From Aurantibacter aestuarii (GTDB lineage Bacteria; Bacteroidota; Bacteroidia; Flavobacteriales; Flavobacteriaceae): a stretch of 64,000 nt of DNA. Location of the stretch: the NCBI RefSeq assembly GCF_003008425.1, contig NZ_PXOQ01000007.1:768419-832418 (forward strand), given 5' to 3'. Within the stretch, counting starts at the first letter, position 1. Each line of letters begins with the position of its first letter. A model generated the notes under the pieces. That model was not told the DNA's origin. It worked only from the letters and a program-made list of their open reading frames with translations, and made no database searches. A program made the position numbers and the translations under genes. This document shows, in pieces, positions 18,982 to 27,776 of the stretch.

Positions 18982-20146
18982 GTAAAAATGAATTTCTTTT
19001 CAATAATACTAAAATTAGCAACTGCGCAGTTGTTCCGCCTACTAATGCACCAATAATATCAAAATTATTATTAAGTAATAGAATACTTGTTATTGTATTT
19101 ATAACAACACCATAAAACAAATATAGTACAACTGTTTTTTCTTTTCCCTTTTTGAATAACATTAAAATATCAATACCATAAGCAAAACATGGTAAAATAT
19201 AAAAGAAAGCGATTAAGTAAAAATAAAGTGAATAGCTAGTGTTTAAAAAATAAGTTGCCACATAATAAACAATAACAATGCAAAATATAGAAACAATAAG
19301 TCCGCAAAGAAAAAGTAGTTTTTTAATTTTTAGAATGGTTTTCCGCTTGATTCTATATATGTTTTTTACAAAAGGGATAAAAATATATGCAGATAAAGAC
19401 ATAGTGAATACTAACAAACTGTTTATTATTTGGTAGTTAGACAACGTTTTTTTGTTTAAAAACATATCCACGATATAGAGATCTATTTTATTGGTTAAAA
19501 ACCCAAGAATGGATAGTAGAAAAAACCAAAAACTAATTTTAAAATACTTAAAATTAATACTAATCTTTTTAAGATTTATATACTTGTAAAATATGGAGAA
19601 ATAACTTAGGCCTTTACATAATTGATAAATACTATAACTAACAATTAAAATATAAATATTGAAATTCGATCTATATAAAATAAAAGCTAAAACTAATAAC
19701 GTAAAAAAGAGAACTTCTATAATAATCGAATAAGAGAACTTCTTCTCATAAATTAAAATCGTTTCAAAAGAATGACTTAAAAATTGCCCCAAGCTCCAGA
19801 TAAAAATATAACCAATAAGCCAAGCGTCAAAAAACAAAAAGCCAATAGCAGATAAAATTAGTGTAAGCGGCAGTCGCGTAAAAAAAACAGAACTAAAGGT
19901 GTTAATTATTTTATTGGGTTTTTTACTAAATGTTCTTAATAAGTACTCTTTATTTCCAAAATTAATTAGTTGACTTATTATTAATACAAACAATAAATAA
20001 GTAACAAATTCTCCCCAAACCTCTTTTTTTGAATAATAAATTACTATAAATGGTATTGTAATTGAAAAAACGGAGGTTAATACTTGCCTTACTGTGTTTA
20101 AGCCAATCGCTTTTATTTTTCTTAAAACACTTAGGTTTAGCTTCAA
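18962..20146 (-). CDS. Oligosaccharide flippase-like membrane protein (Wzx/MATE-type)
   Basis: A 394-aa integral membrane protein with about 12 hydrophobic helices and few charged loops. The start resembles polysaccharide exporters of the MOP superfamily (TVRQVLTSVFSITIPFIVIYYSKKEVWGEFVTYLLF, then NFGNKEYLLRTFS). Such proteins flip lipid-linked saccharides across the inner membrane. It is the first gene of the left minus-strand operon and is divergent from the heptose genes. A TACTTTTG box is upstream. Recognition rests on overall fold and context, not on a catalytic motif. Confidence 0.78.
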   Translation of the reverse strand: MKLNLSVLRKIKAIGLNTVRQVLTSVFSITIPFIVIYYSKKEVWGEFVTYLLFVLIISQLINFGNKEYLLRTFSKKPNKIINTFSSVFFTRLPLTLILSAIGFLFFDAWLIGYIFIWSLGQFLSHSFETILIYEKKFSYSIIIEVLFFTLLVLAFILYRSNFNIYILIVSYSIYQLCKGLSYFSIFYKYINLKKISINFKYFKISFWFFLLSILGFLTNKIDLYIVDMFLNKKTLSNYQIINSLLVFTMSLSAYIFIPFVKNIYRIKRKTILKIKKLLFLCGLIVSIFCIVIVYYVATYFLNTSYSLYFYLIAFFYILPCFAYGIDILMLFKKGKEKTVVLYLFYGVVINTITSILLLNNNFDIIGALVGGTTAQLLILVLLKRNSFLHDCSIT

Positions 20147-20196
20147 TTAATTTTACTTTTAAATATAAAATATGAGGTTTACAAAATATTCTTTAT

Positions 20197-20204
20197 CAAA
20201 AGTA
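20197..20204 (-). promoter_or_regulatory. Putative -7 element for the flippase operon
   Basis: It reads TACTTTTG on the minus strand, an exact TAnnTTTG match 50 nt upstream of the flippase start within the 114-nt divergent region. The -33 side is not convincing. Confidence 0.5.
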
Positions 20205-20260
20205 AAATATTATTACCTTAGTTTGCTACTAATGAGCTTTAAAGTTGAATTAACTTATAA

Positions 20261-20779
20261 ATGAAAACTGTTTTTTTAGATAGAGATGGCGTTATTAATA
20301 AGGATAATGGTTACGTTTTTGAAATAGACAATTTTGAATTTATAGATGGCGTATTTGACAGTTTTAGGTATTTACAAAGAAAAGGCTACAACTTAATAAT
20401 AGTAACCAACCAGTCTGGCATAGGAAGAGGTCGTTATACACTTGAAGATTTTAATATTTTAAATAATTGGATGTTGCAGGAGTTTCAAAAGAAAGGCGTT
20501 ACAAATATAGACGTGTTTTTTTGCCCTCATAAACCTGAAGATAACTGTAAGTGTAGAAAACCAAATACAGGAATGTTTGAAGCTGCTAGTCTTAAATACA
20601 AAATAGATAACAACTCTTCTTGGATGATTGGTGATAAAGACATTGATATAGAAGCTGCGCTAAATTTTGGCATAAAAAACACTATTTTGGTAAAAAGTAT
20701 TCATAAAGCAGAAAACTCTGAAAATTCTGCAAAATTTGTAATTCCATCAATAAAAACCATTAGCAACTATATAAAATAA
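20261..20779 (+). CDS. gmhB: D-glycero-beta-D-manno-heptose-1,7-bisphosphate 7-phosphatase
   Basis: It removes the 7-phosphate from heptose bisphosphate in ADP-heptose synthesis. The 172-aa HAD-IIIA hydrolase has the nucleophile motif FLDRDGVIN (about 5-13), VTNQSGIGRG (about 49-58) and the family's zinc-binding loop CPHKPEDNCKCRKP (about 88-101). IGDKDIDIEAA supplies the last acidic motif. The next three genes supply the rest of the pathway, and the stop codon overlaps the hldD start by one base. The context makes GmhB much more likely than histidinol phosphatase. Confidence 0.93.
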   Translation: MKTVFLDRDGVINKDNGYVFEIDNFEFIDGVFDSFRYLQRKGYNLIIVTNQSGIGRGRYTLEDFNILNNWMLQEFQKKGVTNIDVFFCPHKPEDNCKCRKPNTGMFEAASLKYKIDNNSSWMIGDKDIDIEAALNFGIKNTILVKSIHKAENSENSAKFVIPSIKTISNYIK

Positions 20780-21774
20780 TGGAAGAATCCTTTAATAATA
20801 AAACCATATTAATTACTGGAGGCGCTGGCTTTATTGGCTCTAATTTGGCGTTTTATTTTCAAAACAATTATCCGTCTTCTATAATTGTAGTTTTTGATAT
20901 TTTTAGAAACGGACAAACTTTTGCAAATGGGAATTTAAAATCTTTTGGACATTACAAAAATTTAATAGGCTTTAAAGGGGTCATATTATGTGGTGACATT
21001 ACTAACGATGAAGATTTAAAGCAATTAGACGCTTTTAAATTTGATTATATTTTTCATAAAGCAGCCATTTCAGACACACGTATTTACGACCAAGAAATGA
21101 TCTTTAGAACTAACGTAAATAGTTTTCATAAGCTTTTAAAAATGGCTAGACTTAATAATGCTAAAGTTGTCTACGCTAGTTCTGCATCTACATATGGTTC
21201 AAGTCTTGCTCCTCAAAAAATTGGAGACGACCAACCAGAAAGTCCTTATGGTTTTTCTAAATATAATATGGATATTATTGCAAAAAACCACATGAAGGCA
21301 TTTCCAAATATTCATATTGTAGGACTAAAGTATTTTAACGTTTACGGACCTAAAGAATTCTTTAAAAACAAAACGGCATCTATGGTTATGCAGTTAGGGC
21401 ACCAAATACTAGCAAATAAAAACCCACAACTTTTTAAAGGTTCTCAAAATATAAAAAGAGATTTTGTTTATATTAAAGATGTAATTTGGTCTAACGTATT
21501 AGCAGCTAAAACACATAAAAGTGGTATTTTTAATATTGGTTTTGGAGATAGCAGAAGCTTTTTAGATATAGCCAATATTTTATGTAAAGAATTAAATAGT
21601 AACTTAAGTATTGCGTATTTTGATAATCCATATTTAAACTATCAACTACATACAAAAGCCGATATTAGTTTGAGTGCAAAACACTTAAGTTATTTTCCTA
21701 AATATTCATTAGAACAAGGCATAAAAGATTTTATCCCGTATATTGAAAAATCATTTAATTGGAATAATGAGTAA
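20779..21774 (+). CDS. hldD: ADP-L-glycero-D-manno-heptose 6-epimerase
   Basis: An extended short-chain dehydrogenase that inverts C6 of ADP-heptose. The 331-aa protein has the NAD(P) loop TGGAGFIGSN (about 14-23), the conserved YASSASTYGSS segment, the catalytic YGFSK (YxxxK, about 155-159) and FNVYGPKE. RDFVYIKDV and the GIFNIGFG stretch align well with known HldD enzymes, supporting heptose epimerase rather than a generic UDP-sugar epimerase. It lies between gmhB and hldE with overlapping ends. Confidence 0.92.
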   Translation: MEESFNNKTILITGGAGFIGSNLAFYFQNNYPSSIIVVFDIFRNGQTFANGNLKSFGHYKNLIGFKGVILCGDITNDEDLKQLDAFKFDYIFHKAAISDTRIYDQEMIFRTNVNSFHKLLKMARLNNAKVVYASSASTYGSSLAPQKIGDDQPESPYGFSKYNMDIIAKNHMKAFPNIHIVGLKYFNVYGPKEFFKNKTASMVMQLGHQILANKNPQLFKGSQNIKRDFVYIKDVIWSNVLAAKTHKSGIFNIGFGDSRSFLDIANILCKELNSNLSIAYFDNPYLNYQLHTKADISLSAKHLSYFPKYSLEQGIKDFIPYIEKSFNWNNE

Positions 21775-23146
21775 CCAGATATTAGTTGTTGGAGATATTA
21801 TTATAGATAGTTACTTGGTAGGAAGTGCAGAACGTATTTCTCCAGAAGCACCAGTGCCTATTATTAATATAAACAATGAAAAATTAGCTCTTGGAGGCGC
21901 AGGTAACGTTGTTAATAACCTATTGGCATTTGGTGCTAAAGTAGATTTGGTAAGTGTAATAGGTAATTGTATTAATGCTTCAGTATTATTGAATTTGCTT
22001 AAAGAAAAAAATATAAGCACAAAATTTTTAATTGAAGAAAAAGAACGAATTGCTTCAAAAAAAACAAGAATATTATCTTCAAACCAACAAATCTTGCGTT
22101 ACGACCAAGAGATTATAAAAGATATATCAACAGATTCTTCAAATAAACTATTAGAGTTATTAGAAAAAAATTTAAGTGATTATAAAATTGTAGTGATTTC
22201 CGATTATGGTAAAGGTATCATGACAAAGAATTTAACAAGCCAACTAATAAAACTAGCGAACCATAAAGGCGTTAAAGTATTAGTAGACCCAAAAGGAATA
22301 GACTACTCCAAGTACACTGGGGCCTATTTATTAACTCCTAATAAAAAAGAAGCGAGTTTAGCTATCAATTTAAAAATAGACGATAATAACTTGTTAGACG
22401 CTAGTCGTAAACTAAAAAATGATTATCAGTTAACGTATTCTATAATCACATTAAGCCACAAAGGGATTGCTGTTTTTAAAAACAATTTAAAAATTTTACC
22501 CACTAGTGCTAAAGAAGTTTACGATGTAACAGGTGCAGGAGACACTGTAATTGCGGCTTTAGCATATATGTTATCTCTAAATAAAACAGTTGAAGAGGCC
22601 GTTAAATTTGCAAACATTGCGGCTAGTATTGTAGTAGCAAAAATTGGAGTAGCAACTGCTTCATTAGAGGAAATATATCCTAAGGAACATAATATTAAAT
22701 CATTAGAAGACATTAAAGACATTATTAATAGTCTGAAAAAAAAACATCAAAAAATTGTTTTTACCAATGGTTGTTTTGATATTCTTCATTTAGGTCATAT
22801 CAAATATTTAGAAGAAGCTAAACGCTTAGGAGATGTGTTAATAGTAGGTGTAAATACCGATATGTCGGTAAAAAAACTTAAAGGATCTAATCGTCCTATA
22901 AATTCTGAATTAGACAGAGTTTATCTTATTAACGCCTTAAAAGCTGTAGATTACGCTATTTTGTTTAATGAAGAAACCCCTTATGAGTTAATAAAATGTA
23001 TTGAGCCAGATGTTTTAGTTAAAGGAGCAGATTATAAAACTGAAGACGTCATAGGAAGTGACTTGGTTAAATCGGTTCACTTAATTGATTTAGTTGAAGG
23101 TAAGAGTACCACAAAACTAATTAGCAAAATAAACAATGATTACTAA
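21767..23146 (+). CDS. hldE: Bifunctional heptose-7-phosphate kinase / heptose-1-phosphate adenylyltransferase
   Basis: It carries the two ADP-heptose steps in one chain. The frame is open upstream to 21743, but ATG at 21767 gives the natural start (MSNQILVVGDIIIDSYLVG, 459 aa) and an 8-nt overlap with hldD. The N-terminal PfkB/ribokinase-type domain (about 1-310) has APVPIININ, GGAGNVVNN and VTGAGDTVIAAL. The C-terminal nucleotidyltransferase domain has FTNGCFDILHLGHIKYL (near 334) with its HxGH motif. Full length, in the same order as the E. coli fused enzyme. Confidence 0.94.
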   Translation: MSNQILVVGDIIIDSYLVGSAERISPEAPVPIININNEKLALGGAGNVVNNLLAFGAKVDLVSVIGNCINASVLLNLLKEKNISTKFLIEEKERIASKKTRILSSNQQILRYDQEIIKDISTDSSNKLLELLEKNLSDYKIVVISDYGKGIMTKNLTSQLIKLANHKGVKVLVDPKGIDYSKYTGAYLLTPNKKEASLAINLKIDDNNLLDASRKLKNDYQLTYSIITLSHKGIAVFKNNLKILPTSAKEVYDVTGAGDTVIAALAYMLSLNKTVEEAVKFANIAASIVVAKIGVATASLEEIYPKEHNIKSLEDIKDIINSLKKKHQKIVFTNGCFDILHLGHIKYLEEAKRLGDVLIVGVNTDMSVKKLKGSNRPINSELDRVYLINALKAVDYAILFNEETPYELIKCIEPDVLVKGADYKTEDVIGSDLVKSVHLIDLVEGKSTTKLISKINNDY

Positions 23147-23705
23147 AAATTTAGAAGCACATATTCAAACACTTGAGCAAACCATAAATGCTAATAAGAG
23201 TAATATGGAACTAATTGCAAATACTTGTATTAAACGTTTAGAAATTGGAGGTAAAATTATTATTTTAGGAAATGGTGGTAGTGCTGCAGATGCACAACAC
23301 ATGGCAGCGGAATTAGTTGGTAATTTTAGTAATAAAAAGAGGCAACCTTTAGCAGCTATTGCTCTAACAACAGACACTTCTGTATTAACGTCAATTTGTA
23401 ATGATTATTCTTTTGAAGATGTTTTCTCTCGTCAAATTAATGCGTTAGCATCACCAAAAGATGTCGTTATTGGTATAACTACAAGCGGTAAAAGTGCAAA
23501 CGTTTTAAAAGCACTTAAATTAGCTAAAGAAAAAAAATGCTTTGTAGTAGGGCTAAGTGGTAAATCGGTAGATGAAATTAGTTCTGTTTGCGATATAAAT
23601 ATTGCTGTTAGCTCTTTTCAAACATCAAGAATACAAGAGGTACATTTATTTATAGAACATAGTATTTGTGAGTTAATAGACAACCATTTTGTAAGTAAGC
23701 TTTAA
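23136..23705 (+). CDS. gmhA: Sedoheptulose-7-phosphate isomerase
   Basis: The first enzyme of heptose synthesis: it isomerises sedoheptulose 7-phosphate to D-glycero-manno-heptose 7-phosphate. The 189-aa SIS-domain protein shows LGNGGSAADAQHMAAELVG (about 47-65), TSICNDYSFEDVFSRQ and the phosphate-binding GITTSGKSANVLKAL. The length fits GmhA. It overlaps the end of hldE by 11 nt and completes a four-gene pathway cassette. Confidence 0.94.
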   Translation: MITKNLEAHIQTLEQTINANKSNMELIANTCIKRLEIGGKIIILGNGGSAADAQHMAAELVGNFSNKKRQPLAAIALTTDTSVLTSICNDYSFEDVFSRQINALASPKDVVIGITTSGKSANVLKALKLAKEKKCFVVGLSGKSVDEISSVCDINIAVSSFQTSRIQEVHLFIEHSICELIDNHFVSKL

Positions 23706-23755
23706 GCTAAATTTTTAAATTATACTCATATATTTACGACTAAACTATCTAAAAT

Positions 23756-24847
23756 TTGAATTACAAGGCTTTAATATTTGTAGATGGTTTGTTTTTACCT
23801 ATATACAAGGTTTGTAATGCATTAAAACCAATTAAAACGTCTTCAGCCAAAACAAATCATTTTGTTGTGATTAAGTTATTTGGTATTGGTAGCATAACTA
23901 GGATAGCTCATGTTACAAAATCTATAAATATTCCTAATAAAAAAATAACGTTTATAACGCTACACCAAAATAAAGCAATTATCGATTTATTAGATTTAAA
24001 TGCGGTCTACATAAAATCTAATAATCCATTTGCTATTATTGGGACGCTATTAGCAACTATATTAAATGTTTGGAGGCGTAAAAATACCTCAATATTAGAT
24101 ATGGAACGCGTGTCTAACTTATCTGGGTTATTTAGACTACTAATTGGTATAGGGAAACCTTGTAGTTCCTTTTGTTTTGAAACTAAAGTTAATACGACAT
24201 CTCGGCAAAATTCTGTATCGTTACTTAATAAACCAGCCACACATGCTATTGCAGAATTGTTTGGTAAAACCTATACGTACAAACCCAATGAAGCGTTACT
24301 TACAAATAAATCTAATAAAATAGCAGTAAATATAAATGCGGGTAACTATCTTGAAGAACGTAAATTTCCTGTCCATAAATTTACGTCATTAATAACATCT
24401 TTATATGATAAACATCCAAGCTGGCATTTTTATTTAACAGGCGCAAATTCAGAACTTACTTACGTTAGATATTTTGAACAAGAATTAATAAAAAAAGGGA
24501 TACCAAAACAACAACTTACAATTTTAGCGGGGCAACATAATTTAAAAGACTTTGTAAATCATTTAAGACAAGTAAAATTATTTATTACAAACGATTCTGG
24601 ACCTTTGCATATCTCTTATTTTTTTAATGTAAAAACTATTGGTATTTGGGGACCAACTTCAGCTAAATTAGTTGGTTATAAAGACAGTGAATTAATGCTT
24701 AATTTAAATCCAGACTTATGGTGTTCTCCTTGTTTTGTTCACCCCAAATCTAAGGTTGCAGTAGTTTGTAATCATAACATAGACTGTTTAAGTAAAAGAA
24801 ATACAGATGGTATGGCTACTAAAATTAGTAAATTTGCTCATACTTAA
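23756..24847 (+). CDS. Glycosyltransferase family 9 (heptosyltransferase-like)
   Basis: A 363-aa GT-B transferase of the ADP-heptose:LPS heptosyltransferase family. The N-terminal part has HFVVIKLFGIGSITRI, which corresponds to the usual nucleotide-independent strand-loop. The C-terminal part has IAVNINAGNYLEERKFPVHKF and the hallmark FITNDSGPLHISYFF (about 276-290) followed by IGIWGPTS. No ATG is available at the N-terminus. The apparent start is TTG, so the exact start is uncertain. It directly follows the ADP-heptose genes, its expected donor source. Several cysteines near the C-terminus (CSPCF, CNHNIDC) are seen in many GT9 proteins. Confidence 0.86.
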   Translation: MNYKALIFVDGLFLPIYKVCNALKPIKTSSAKTNHFVVIKLFGIGSITRIAHVTKSINIPNKKITFITLHQNKAIIDLLDLNAVYIKSNNPFAIIGTLLATILNVWRRKNTSILDMERVSNLSGLFRLLIGIGKPCSSFCFETKVNTTSRQNSVSLLNKPATHAIAELFGKTYTYKPNEALLTNKSNKIAVNINAGNYLEERKFPVHKFTSLITSLYDKHPSWHFYLTGANSELTYVRYFEQELIKKGIPKQQLTILAGQHNLKDFVNHLRQVKLFITNDSGPLHISYFFNVKTIGIWGPTSAKLVGYKDSELMLNLNPDLWCSPCFVHPKSKVAVVCNHNIDCLSKRNTDGMATKISKFAHT

Positions 24848-24864
24848 ATTTGAAACTTCAATTA

Positions 24865-26259
24865 ATGCATCAATCCAAACGTATTTTATTTTTAAACCCA
24901 CCAGGTCAAAAAATTTATATTAGGGATTATTATTGTTCAAAAGTATCTAAAGCTTACTATTTACCTCAGCCTGTAGATTTATTAATGCAAACCTCTTTTT
25001 TTAATGCTCCAGAATATAACCTATTAGTTATAGACTGTATTGCAGAAAAACTCTCTGTTGAAAAGTCTTTAGAACGTATTATAAATTTTAAGCCAGATTA
25101 TATAATAGGTTTAATGGGATCTGTTTCTTTAACCGAAGATGTTTCGTTTTATAAATTAGTAAAAAAACAACTAAAGCATGCTGTTATTGCGTGTTCTGGC
25201 GATGCACTATTAGACAAATATGATAAAAAATTAGCCGATAATTTATGGTTAGATGCAATTATTACCAACTTTTATAAAGATGGTTTTAAGCAATTTATAG
25301 AAAAAAGTACTGCTATTGAAGGTCTTGTTTATCGAGATCGTTTTAATAAAACAATAACACATCAAAGTAAACGCTCAAAACCTTTAGATGTAAAGCCTCC
25401 AAAACAAAACTTATTTAAAGGTAATTATAGAATGCCATTTGCAAACGCTTTTCCTATGGCAACGGTTTTAACTAATTATGCCTGTCCTTATCCCTGCACA
25501 TTCTGTATAATGTCTACCTTGCCTTATGCAACTAGAACGTCACATTCAATAATAGAAGAACTAAAAACTTTAAAAGCGCAAGGTTATAAATTTATATATT
25601 TTTCCGATCAAACTTTTTTCCAGTCAAAAGCCATAACAAATGATGTGTTAAATTGGATGATAAAAAGTAATTATGGACTAACTTGGATGTGTTTTTCTCG
25701 CGTAGATGTTTTAAAAGAAAAGGAATTGTTGTTAATGAAAAAAGCGGGTTGTAGTTTAATTATGTTTGGGGTGGAATGGGCAGAAGATAATATGCTTGTT
25801 CATTACAAAAAAAATTATACCACACAACACGTTATAGACACTTTTGCTTTGTCAAAAAAAATAGGGATTAAACGTTTAGGGACATTTTTAATTGGTGTGC
25901 CAGGACAATCTAAAGCTTCCATTTTAAACACTATAGCATTTGCTAAAAAAATAGATGCAGATTATGCGTCTTTTAATGTTGCTGTTCCTAGAAGTAATAC
26001 GTCGTTTAGGGAAGAGGCTTTAAACAAAGGATTAATAGATGACGCTCTGCAAGTAATGGATCAATCTGGGAACCAAGTTACTATGGGTACAGGCGTTTTG
26101 AGCAGAGAAGAATTACAACATCTAAAAAATAACGCTTATATCTCATTTTACTTACGACCTAAATACCTTTGGAATAGAATAAAATCTTTAAATAATTGGA
26201 TGGAGTTTAAAATTCATGTAAAAGAAGGGTTTTATATGTTTAAATCATTTTTAAATTAA
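24865..26259 (+). CDS. Radical SAM enzyme with B12-binding-type N-terminal domain
   Basis: A 464-aa protein. An upstream TTG at 24850 is in frame, but ATG at 24865 gives the usual strand start (MHQSKRILFLNPPG). The N-terminal domain (about 1-170) looks like the cobalamin-binding Rossmann fold, without a clear DxHxxG. The cluster motif is CPYPCTFC (about 207-214), followed by FIYFSDQTFFQS, MKKAGCSLIMFGVEWA and FLIGVPGQS. It is the only radical SAM gene directly behind the heptosyltransferase. Substrate unknown; it may alter a sugar or lipid in the glycan. Confidence 0.84.
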   Translation: MHQSKRILFLNPPGQKIYIRDYYCSKVSKAYYLPQPVDLLMQTSFFNAPEYNLLVIDCIAEKLSVEKSLERIINFKPDYIIGLMGSVSLTEDVSFYKLVKKQLKHAVIACSGDALLDKYDKKLADNLWLDAIITNFYKDGFKQFIEKSTAIEGLVYRDRFNKTITHQSKRSKPLDVKPPKQNLFKGNYRMPFANAFPMATVLTNYACPYPCTFCIMSTLPYATRTSHSIIEELKTLKAQGYKFIYFSDQTFFQSKAITNDVLNWMIKSNYGLTWMCFSRVDVLKEKELLLMKKAGCSLIMFGVEWAEDNMLVHYKKNYTTQHVIDTFALSKKIGIKRLGTFLIGVPGQSKASILNTIAFAKKIDADYASFNVAVPRSNTSFREEALNKGLIDDALQVMDQSGNQVTMGTGVLSREELQHLKNNAYISFYLRPKYLWNRIKSLNNWMEFKIHVKEGFYMFKSFLN

Positions 26260-26262
26260 TGT

Positions 26263-27771
26263 ATGGGCACAAATAGTTATTCATTTTTAAGCTATAAATC
26301 AGCAGTTTGGATAATTGTTTTTTTGATGATGCTATTAATTTTTACAATCATACTTTATCTAAATTTTCCATCGGGATTTAATCAAGGCATTTATCATTAT
26401 CAAGGTTTAGTTTTAAAAAATGGTGGTTTGCCATATATAGATTTTGTTGAAAAAAAAGGGCCAATGGGCTTATTAACCTATTCGCTCGCGTCCCTTTTTT
26501 TTGGGGAAACTATAATGGCGTACCGTTTTTTTGATTTAATTATTTTATCACTAACAGCATTTTCTTTGTTTCGTTTATCAAGATTAAATCACTCCAAAAT
26601 AATAAGTTTTTTAATAGGTGTGGTTTGGTTACGCCATGTGATAATTGATGGGCCAGGTAATACGGGAGATGTAACCAATATTATTACATTATGTTATGTG
26701 TTTTTGTCTTACCACTTACTTAAAACTAAAAAGACAGGTTATTTCTTAATAGCAGGTATTACAATTGCTATAGCTTGCTGGGTAAAACCTACAGCATTAC
26801 TTATTGGATTGCCTCTTATTTTATTTTTTTACTTTAAAAAGGTTAAGAGCATAAATACAATTGAATGGCATTATGTGCTTGAATTTTTGTTAGGAATGCT
26901 TATTCCTTCAATTATTTTTTTAATTTATTTACTTTTAACTAAAACTTTTTATGGTTTTTGGGAGTCTGTTGTTTTAGATACACTTTTTAATTACTCTGGA
27001 TATGTATCTCGCTTTAGCACCAGAACATTATTTAAGACATTTTGGACGTTTTTAAATGACCCAATTTTAAGATTTGGCGGGATTTTAAGTCTATTTGTTT
27101 TTTCTAAAAACTTAGTAATTAAATTAATCGTTATTGGAGTTGGGTTAATGCTGTTTGTAGAAGGACGATTTTATCCCTATCAATACAGTATTTTATGGCC
27201 ATTTTTAACATTAGGCTTTGTGGAAGGAATTATAATTTTAATTAAGAAATTATCTAAAAAAAAGGCATCTGTTTTAATCATTTTATGTTCTATTATAATT
27301 GTTTTTCCAATATTTAAAACGGGAACAGTTTTTATTAGATCAGGGTTTTTGACCAATAATTTTGATGCAGGACAAACATTTTTATTACCAGATTTTAAAG
27401 AAATGTACTATCAAAGAAAGGCTGTAGTTTCTTATTTAGAACATAAAATAAGTGTTGATGATGAGATATTTGTATTGGGTCAAGATCCTAATATTTATTT
27501 GGAGTTAGGCGTAATTACTACATGTAGATTAGCAAGAGAAGGTTTTATACTTACGGGAGAACTTACAAATAGTACACCTAAACATCTAATTTCTTGGCAA
27601 GAAGAGCTATTAGAATATATGGAAGATCAAAAGGCAGACAGAGTTATTGTACTAAAAAAACTTACCGGTTTATGGATTGATGTTTATAGCCACAGAATAA
27701 ATAGTATCTTGTACGATAACTATCAATTTGAACATGAAACCGAAGGACATTTAATTTTTAAAAGAAAATAG
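26263..27771 (+). CDS. GT-C membrane glycosyltransferase, GT39/ArnT-like
   Basis: A 502-aa polytopic membrane protein with about 10 hydrophobic helices and a soluble C-terminal region (about 375-502). After the first helix the loop contains NFPSGFNQGIYHYQGLVLKNGGLPYIDFVEKKGPMG. This is the conserved acidic first-loop architecture of GT-C enzymes that use polyprenyl-phosphate sugars (PMT/ArnT/GT39). It starts 3 nt after the radical SAM gene and is followed by a GT2 gene that could make its donor. Sugar and acceptor unknown. Confidence 0.78.
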   Translation: MGTNSYSFLSYKSAVWIIVFLMMLLIFTIILYLNFPSGFNQGIYHYQGLVLKNGGLPYIDFVEKKGPMGLLTYSLASLFFGETIMAYRFFDLIILSLTAFSLFRLSRLNHSKIISFLIGVVWLRHVIIDGPGNTGDVTNIITLCYVFLSYHLLKTKKTGYFLIAGITIAIACWVKPTALLIGLPLILFFYFKKVKSINTIEWHYVLEFLLGMLIPSIIFLIYLLLTKTFYGFWESVVLDTLFNYSGYVSRFSTRTLFKTFWTFLNDPILRFGGILSLFVFSKNLVIKLIVIGVGLMLFVEGRFYPYQYSILWPFLTLGFVEGIIILIKKLSKKKASVLIILCSIIIVFPIFKTGTVFIRSGFLTNNFDAGQTFLLPDFKEMYYQRKAVVSYLEHKISVDDEIFVLGQDPNIYLELGVITTCRLAREGFILTGELTNSTPKHLISWQEELLEYMEDQKADRVIVLKKLTGLWIDVYSHRINSILYDNYQFEHETEGHLIFKRK

Positions 27772-27776
27772 ATAAA

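Noticed and set aside
21743-21766. Upstream start for HldE at 21743
   Set aside because: The family N-terminus begins at MSNQILVVGD, and the upstream codons are the end of hldD in another frame.
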